Below, piece after piece: positions 7,959 to 11,924 of a stretch of DNA of 11,924 nt. The stretch's first letter is position 1, and each line of letters opens with the position of its first letter. A program made the translations under genes and the position numbers. Source of the stretch: Circinella umbellata (taxonomy: Eukaryota; Mucoromycota; Mucoromycetes; Mucorales; Lichtheimiaceae); contig JAIWNF010000195.1 of NCBI GenBank assembly GCA_025093555.1, forward strand, positions 1 to 11,924, in the 5' to 3' direction. The notes under the pieces are model-generated. The model made no database searches. It saw only the letters and a program-made list of their open reading frames with translations, and was not told the DNA's origin.

Positions 7959-8612
7959 TTAATCACTGACAATGGCACCAATTTTGTATCGGAGGCAATG
8001 ACTGTTATCTGTAACCGATTAGGAGTGGCGAGGACAGTCTGTAGCGTGCAGTACCCCCAAAATGACAGGTTAGTTGAGAGAATGAATTTTACGTTAAAAA
8101 CAGCTTTAGCACCATACGCATCGAAATATCCAGGTCAATGGGATAATTTCTTACCATTTATCACATTTGGCATCAATACAGCAAAACAGGCGTCAACGGG
8201 ATATTCACCATTTGAATTGATGTATGGCAGAAAAGCATCATTACCAACGACAACCATTATGGAACCACCACCCATGAAAACATACAACGCAAGTTCTTGG
8301 TTGGCATATTTAAATCATTATATTCCAACAATCCATGAACAAGCAAAAACAAGAATAATCGCAGCCCAGAAAAGACAACAGAAATATTATAACAGAAGCC
8401 GATTACCAGCACGAACATTTGCAGTAAATGACAAAGTATTAAAAGTAATTCCGATTGAAGACAGACATTTTCCGAAACCGAAATTCACTGGGCCTTGGAC
8501 CATTACAAAGATTGGCAAGAATAAAAATCATTATATATTGGAAAGACACGACAAGAATCGTATAAAAAAGACAACAGCAAATCAAGCACAACTTGAACCT
8601 TTCTACGAATAG
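7959..8612 (+). pseudogene. Pol segment 3: integrase catalytic core end and C-terminal domain
   Basis: Continues one base further back. It starts in the LITDNGTNF block with the second catalytic Asp (codon 7968) and reaches the third, Glu, in LVERMN (codon 8076), giving D-x35-E as expected for retroviral-type integrases. The preceding PQNDR has Arg where the usual motif has Gly (QTDG), possibly a further substitution. Then follow FGINTAKQASTGYSPFELMYG and a C-terminal GPY/F-like module, KFTGPWTITKI (about 8482-8514), and the frame ends EPFYE at TAG 8610-8612, just before the polypurine tract. No chromodomain follows. The only internal ATG, at 7998, lies after the second catalytic residue. Confidence 0.92.
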
Positions 8613-8613
8613 T

Positions 8614-8623
8614 GGGGGGATGA
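8614..8623 (+). promoter_or_regulatory. polypurine tract for plus-strand priming
   Basis: GGGGGGATGA lies directly against the 3' LTR start at 8624 and just after the Pol stop. Its G6A core is the standard RNase H-resistant primer position; a single T interrupts the purines near the LTR. Confidence 0.85.
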
Positions 8624-8733
8624 TGTGACAGTTATTAGTTCTAAATTAGGATTACTATAAACCCCCAATAATTATATAAGTCATAGTACAATCATTTTAA
8701 TAAAGTCAGTTCCTTTCCCCCGAATCTTCCACA
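8624..8733 (+). repeat. 3' LTR, 110 bp
   Basis: Same sequence as 3783-3892, offset by 4841 bp, with no difference seen. AATAAA at 8699-8704 is the likely polyadenylation signal of the element transcript. Confidence 0.96.
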
Positions 8734-8738
8734 CCTAG
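8734..8738. repeat. target site duplication, right copy (CCTAG)
   Basis: Direct copy of 3778-3782, immediately after the final CA of the 3' LTR. Confidence 0.95.
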
Positions 8739-8757
8739 GCACCTGAGGTAACTTCCC

Positions 8758-8875
8758 ATGGTGCATGACATTTTTTAAATTGTATATGCTTCTTTTATAA
8801 TCGCGAATGGTGTTTTTAAATTTCGAGATGAATATTTTTTCTAATCGTACATGGCGTTCTTTATATTCACAAATG
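8758..8875. repeat. 21-bp T-tract repeat, cluster 1 (split by the hAT insertion)
   Basis: After a partial unit ATGGTGC at 8758, units start at 8765, 8786, 8807, 8828 and 8851 with lengths 21, 21, 21, 23 and 22, and the next ATG is at 8873. Each begins ATG plus three variable bases, then a run of about T4-T6, then a tail such as ATAATCGCGA or AAATTTCGAG. The array resumes at 9916 after the hAT element. Stops occur in every frame, so it is not a coding repeat. Confidence 0.8.
8868..8875. repeat. hAT target site duplication, left copy (CACAAATG)
   Basis: Eight-base direct repeat immediately before TAGGG, perfectly matched at 9911-9918. Eight bases is the hAT duplication length. Confidence 0.93.
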
Positions 8876-8889
8876 TAGGGCTCTTAGTA
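8876..8889 (+). repeat. hAT left terminal inverted repeat
   Basis: TAGGGCTCTTAGTA, pairing with the right end apart from one base (C versus A at position 6). Confidence 0.88.
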
Positions 8890-9034
8890 GACCGATCCGG
8901 ATCGGATTGGCACCATTTCGAATCCGATCCGTTTCAAAACGGATCGGATTTTCGGAAATCCGGATTGTCCACGGATTAGAGAATTGCAATCCGAATCCGT
9001 TTCGTAAAAATCCGGATTGAATCCATAATCCGTA
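8890..9034. repeat. left subterminal motif array (ATCCG/CGGAT)
   Basis: About 15 copies of ATCCG or its complement by hand count, often merged as ATCCGGAT or CGGATCGGATT, in both orientations. Clustered short motifs inside the ends are typical transposase-binding sites of hAT elements; binding here is inferred. Confidence 0.8.
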
Positions 9035-9235
9035 ATGCAAAAGAATCAATTCGATGAAAATTTAGGCTATATAGTAGATGTCGCAGTATTTTTTCATGAG
9101 AGAAGGTTTTTTACAAGATTGTGTATGGTAGTCGTTTGAGATCGTTTAAAAAAAGTAAAACATTGGTAACAAAGGTGCATTATTTTTAGATGATTTTATT
9201 ATTTTGGTTTGAAAAACATAATAGGAAATAAATAA

Positions 9236-9380
9236 GTTATAATAATAATGGGAAAAAAAAGTTATAATGGGAAAAGAAAGTTATAGTTGAAAAAATATTA
9301 TAGTGGGAAAGTTATAGTAGGAAAAAAAAAAGTTATAGTGATAAAAAAGTTTATAGTGAAAAAAAAAGTTATGGTGGTGG
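9236..9380. repeat. minisatellite, GTTATAGTGGGAAAA-type units
   Basis: About eight imperfect units starting GTTATARTG or TTATAGTG, each followed by a run of 3-10 A, lengths about 13-25 bp. It lies inside the hAT element and shares nothing obvious with the subterminal motifs. The opposite-strand open frame across 9298-9534 is a by-product of these A/T runs. Confidence 0.75.
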
Positions 9381-9740
9381 TAGAAGTATAACATGACGTG
9401 GATTTTTTTTGTGGGGGCGAGTAGTGTGCTGAAAAAAAAAGAGGTATAAGTTTACCTTTTCTGTTTACAACCAAATAAAAGTTCATAATTCTCTTTATCA
9501 TTACTAGATTAATAAAAATAATAATGAAGTTCATTAATCTCTCTTTTTAATCTTCAATTTTTGTTTCTTTCTTTTCAGATATTTTTTTTTCTATATTAAA
9601 GCCACTACTACTTTTCTTTTCAACTGCTCTATTCAAGTATATAATAATATACAAAAACTTACTCTCTTCTTTATTTGAATATATATATATACCTTACCAC
9701 AGCATTGTTAAAACTTTGATCCATTACTCTATAATTATAA

Positions 9741-9896
9741 TGACGGATCAGAAAAATCCGACGGATCCATAGATCTCAATCCGTTTACAATCCGGATTGT
9801 AGAATTACGATCCGAATCCGATCCGAATCCGTTGAGACACAATCCAAATCCGATCCAATCCGTATGAAAAACGGATCGGTTTATAAATCCGGATTG
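9741..9896. repeat. right subterminal motif array (ATCCG/CGGAT)
   Basis: About 15 ATCCG/CGGAT copies by hand count, including a tight run of four near 9813-9831 and two ATCCGGAT palindromes. Mirrors the left array in density and length. Confidence 0.8.
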
Positions 9897-9910
9897 TACT
9901 AAGATCCCTA
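9897..9910 (-). repeat. hAT right terminal inverted repeat
   Basis: The complement reads TAGGGATCTTAGTA, 13 of 14 bases identical to the left terminus. Confidence 0.88.
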
Positions 9911-9918
9911 CACAAATG
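9911..9918. repeat. hAT target site duplication, right copy (CACAAATG)
   Basis: Direct match to 8868-8875, abutting the CCCTA end of the element. Confidence 0.93.
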
Positions 9919-9936
9919 GTGTTTTTTGAGATAAAT
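9916..9936. repeat. 21-bp repeat, continuation of cluster 1
   Basis: ATGGTG followed by T6 and GAGATAAA resumes the repeat pattern right after the hAT element and then fades, so the hAT element landed near the edge of the cluster. Confidence 0.65.
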
Positions 9937-10336
9937 ACGAGTAGTAAAAAATAGAAAGATGGGACTAAAGTAAAATATAGTTGAGAATCTGTTTATTCCT
10001 GAAATAAAATAACTACTCTTTTATATCTTTTCTAAATTATATAACTATCTTATTTTATCCGAACATGGCTAAACTATGTTTTATACGAATGGATGAGAGG
10101 ACCTATTATATTTGTTTTATTATAAATATTAATTCTAGATCATTCTCTGAAACCGTTTGTGACAGTTGTTACTAATCTCGTTCTTTCTTTGATGTTCCTT
10201 TTTTATCCAGATTAATAATAAGAACGAATCAAAGTAAATAATAGTGTATAATTGGTTATATCTTTTATCCTTGACGGAATGATGTTTGACCGATTATTCA
10301 TGAATGGATGGAATATATGTGTTATTATGGTGGTTC
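9937..10336. other. AT-rich stretch without recognised genes
   Basis: I see no plausible coding frame, RNA gene or complete element here. A TGTGACAG at 10158 resembles the LTR start for about 16 bases, and ATGTTCC plus T6 at 10189 resembles a lone 21-bp repeat unit, but neither is sustained. Confidence 0.5.
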
Positions 10337-10448
10337 ACCACATTTTTGATTTCGAGGTAGACGTTTTTTTTAATCGTATATGTTATTTTTGAATCCGCGT
10401 TTGCTCTTTTTTAATCGTAGATGGTGTTTTTTTATTTCGAGGTAGACA
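10337..10448. repeat. 21-bp T-tract repeat, cluster 2
   Basis: Units start at 10337, 10358, 10380, 10400 and 10421 with lengths 21, 22, 20, 21 and 22, then a fading unit. They have the same layout as cluster 1: six leading bases (ATGGTG, TAGACG, ATGTTA and so on), T5-T8, then GATTTCGAGG or TAATCGTAG-like tails. Identity between units is moderate but the phase is well kept. Confidence 0.8.
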
Positions 10449-10476
10449 TCATCAATATTCGTGGGAAATATTTTTT

Positions 10477-10625
10477 TTTTCGATAGTGCAGGCATAATTT
10501 TTCGAGTTGCGTGTTTTAATTTTCGATAGGTTTACTTTTTTATTCGAGTTGGCTGTCATGAAATTTTCACTCTGGGTAGTGCAATTTTCGAGTGCTGATG
10601 AACGTAATTTCCGCTCTGAAAGCTT
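10477..10625. repeat. TTTTCGA-type periodic repeat
   Basis: Successive blocks start TTTTCGATAG, TTTTTCGAGTTG, TTTTCGATAGG, ATTCGAGTTGG, TTTTCACTCTGG, TTTTCGAGTGC and TTTCCGCTCTG at spacings of about 21-23 bp. It directly follows cluster 2 and may be a diverged version of it or a second family. No coding potential on either strand. Confidence 0.55.
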
Positions 10626-11791
10626 TTTTTTCATGCTTGGTGTGATATTTGGTTATTTTAATAAGAGTAGGAAATAAAAACAGACAAGGTATGAATCCTT
10701 TAAGACTTTGTTATATATCTTTAATAATAATTTAGAAACTAGAATCAAGTTATTTCTTTAAAATAATATTTACAACCTGTATTTATATGATTTCTATTCT
10801 ATGAGTTATGGGGCTTAGTTAATAGAATGATGTGGGTGATTGATAGTAAAGTTGGGTACTTGATATTAGTCATTAATATTGAGAAAGTTACTATAGCTAC
10901 TGTTCTGAAGTATATTGGGCTTAGCCATGATACTCTCTTTTATTCTTTAATTTAAGTTGACGAGGCGCAGGACATTGTTATGCAATTTTACTCAGTTTTC
11001 TTTTTAGAATTGAGTTCTGTTCACGTCTGTATTTTAAATATTTTAAATATGATTCCTTATTTCATCTGGGATAAAGAGGTAATGTTTTTATAATACAACA
11101 CTTGGTAGCGCAATTTCCGCTCTAAAGTTATAATAATCCATAGATAATAACTGAATATTCAATGACGAGATAATTAATTATTATCACTTATTATATTTAT
11201 ATTTTTATATATATTATTCATTATATATAGTATATACAGCATATAGGAACTATCTGTATAAAAATATAACTATTATGGAACAGTAAATAATCATGCATAG
11301 CTTAAAGAGATTATTTACCCATAGGAGCAAAAAAAAAAAAAGGGAAAATTCCGATCAGTCATCTTTTCCTACCCTATTCTTTACTTTTTTGATAAAAAAA
11401 ATACACAAAGCCTTTATTTCAATCTAACAAAGATAAAAACTATAATAATAACTGAATTAGATTGTTTTTTTTAAATGATATATTTACTTGTGAAAGAGGG
11501 AGAAAAAAAAGGGAACAATCGAATTGAGAGGTAAGTGGTATAAGGTTAGAGAAAACAAAACAACAAATGGACTGAAGCAATATGACTGTACTCAACATGC
11601 CAGAGAGGAACACCAACAATATAAAGAAAGAAAAGCACTCTAGTGGGAATGATTTATATGTCTGAAGGAAGGGAACCTCATGTTTAGGACAAAAAAAAGT
11701 ATGCAAAAAGGTTATAAGATTAACAGTTCCTGAAACTTTCAAGACATGCTTTGCTTTAGTAATATACAGAATTTTTCAGAAGAAGTTGACC
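10626..11791. other. AT-rich stretch without recognised genes
   Basis: Low-complexity A/T runs (for example A13 near 11329-11341) and no convincing gene. The block at 11103-11129 (GGTAGCGCAATTTCCGCTCT) repeats a motif from 10575-10620. A 100-codon minus-strand frame at 11440-11742 is hydrophobic and Phe/Leu-rich because of A-rich plus-strand DNA, with no recognised domain. Confidence 0.5.
11103..11129. repeat. dispersed copy of the CGCAATTTCCGCTCT motif
   Basis: AATTTCCGCTCTAAAG here and AATTTCCGCTCTGAAAG near 10606-10622 share about 15 bases; the preceding GGTAGCGCAA parallels GGTAGTGCAA at 10575. Likely a stray unit of the TTTTCGA-type repeat. Confidence 0.45.
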
Positions 11792-11924
11792 ATGGTGTTT
11801 TTGATTTCAAGGATAACGTTTTTGATTCCATGGATGTTCTTTTTATAATCGCAGATGGTGTTTTTTATATTCGCAGATGTTATTTTTGAATTCAAGGATG
11901 ACGTTTTTTAAATCATGGATGCTA
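11792..11924. repeat. 21-bp T-tract repeat, cluster 3 (runs off the window)
   Basis: The clearest cluster: units start at 11792, 11813, 11834, 11855, 11877 and 11898 with lengths 21, 21, 21, 22, 21 and 21, and a seventh begins at 11919. Every unit has ATR plus three bases, T5 or T6, A/T-rich bases and a tail of TTCAAGG, TCGCAG or CATGG. It is truncated by the window end, so the true size is unknown. Confidence 0.85.

Larger units (their letters stand above)
3783..8733 (+). mobile_element. Ty3/Gypsy LTR retrotransposon, full length, 4951 bp
   Basis: Two direct 110-bp terminal repeats, identical by eye and bounded TG...CA, flank an interior with Gag (zinc knuckle), protease, reverse transcriptase, RNase H and integrase in that order. 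That order defines Ty3/Gypsy (Metaviridae) rather than Ty1/Copia. A perfect 5-bp direct duplication CCTAG sits on both outer edges, and a G-rich polypurine tract abuts the 3' LTR. Gag-Pol appears to have been one continuous frame from 3959 to 8612. It is now cut by TGA at 6170 and by single-base losses near 6945 and 7953. No chromodomain follows the integrase. Identical LTRs suggest a recent insertion, although 110 bp is too short to date well. Confidence 0.96.
8876..9910. mobile_element. non-autonomous hAT-type DNA transposon, 1035 bp
   Basis: It begins TAGGGCTCTTAGTA and ends in the inverted version of TAGGGATCTTAGTA: 13 of 14 terminal bases match, and the termini fit the hAT YARNG rule. 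A perfect 8-bp duplication CACAAATG flanks it. Each end carries about 160-170 bp packed with ATCCG and CGGAT motifs. The interior is AT-rich with a minisatellite and pyrimidine runs and no plausible transposase, so it must rely on a transposase encoded elsewhere. Family assignment rests on termini, duplication length and subterminal structure. Confidence 0.9.

Noticed and set aside
6940..7962. Programmed -1 frameshifting at 6945 and 7953
   Set aside because: The shifts fall between RT and RNase H and in the middle of the integrase catalytic core, where no productive protein end is expected. The sites lack a standard slippery heptamer followed by an obvious structure. Base loss is simpler.
8514..8612. 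Chromodomain at the integrase C-terminus
   Set aside because: Only about 30 residues follow the GPY/F-like module before the stop, too short for a chromodomain, and no aromatic-cage pattern is visible.
9298..9534. Minus-strand open frame inside the hAT element
   Set aside because: It arises from the A-rich minisatellite and pyrimidine runs (TTITFFF-like low complexity) and has no resemblance to a transposase.
10158..10175. A further LTR start (TGTGACAG...) as a possible solo LTR
   Set aside because: Similarity to the LTR lasts about 16 bases and then stops; there is no matching LTR end or target duplication.
11440..11742. Minus-strand 100-codon open frame, hydrophobic and Phe/Leu/Ser-rich
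   Set aside because: The composition is what A-rich plus-strand DNA gives when read in reverse. I see no recognisable domain, splice signals or flanking gene context. Possible membrane-like segments arise from T-rich codons alone.
8758..11924. CRISPR array
   Set aside because: The 21-bp units are contiguous and degenerate, with no conserved repeat separated by unique spacers, and the context is eukaryotic.

Overview
The window looks like transposon-rich, AT-rich, gene-poor DNA from a eukaryote. Spliced exons with GT..AG introns of about 64-92 bp, a Ty3-like element with a zinc-knuckle Gag, and a tnp2-type transposase resembling those I associate with early-diverging fungi together suggest a fungus, most likely Mucoromycota. 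That placement is inference from protein style, not a database match. I see no ordinary host gene, rRNA or tRNA.

Layout. (1) 2-3653, plus strand: a multi-exon tnp2-family (CACTA/CMC-type) transposase gene, cut by the left edge of the window. Nine exons can be traced, and seven of the eight introns have clean, phase-consistent GT..AG boundaries. The frame is broken by three single-base indels and two in-frame TGA codons. (2) 3783-8733, plus strand: a complete Ty3/Gypsy LTR retrotransposon of 4951 bp. It has two 110-bp LTRs that look identical by eye, a perfect 5-bp target duplication CCTAG, a polypurine tract, and Gag, protease, RT, RNase H and integrase in canonical Ty3 order. Pol is broken by one TGA and two single-base losses, both next to short homopolymers. 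(3) 8876-9910: a non-autonomous hAT-type element of 1035 bp with TAGGG termini, a perfect 8-bp target duplication CACAAATG, dense subterminal arrays of ATCCG/CGGAT motifs, and an internal GTTATAGTGGGAAAA minisatellite. (4) 8758-8875 plus 9911-9936, 10337-10448 and 11792-11924: three clusters of one degenerate repeat with a 21-bp period (ATG, three variable bases, a T5-T8 run, then an ATTCG-like end). A second TTTTCGA-based repeat of similar period lies at 10477-10625. The other right-hand stretches are AT-rich with no convincing gene.

How the parts relate. The Ty3 element sits about 130 bp past the transposase stop codon and about 20 bp before the first 21-bp repeat cluster, and the hAT element sits inside that cluster. 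Once both insertions are removed in thought, the repeats follow the transposase gene directly. They could therefore be the subterminal repeat region of the tnp2 element, or an independent satellite-like sequence. The 21-bp phasing of T-tracts matches two helical turns and may bend the DNA. The repeat family and its relation to the tnp2 element are the most unusual signals here.
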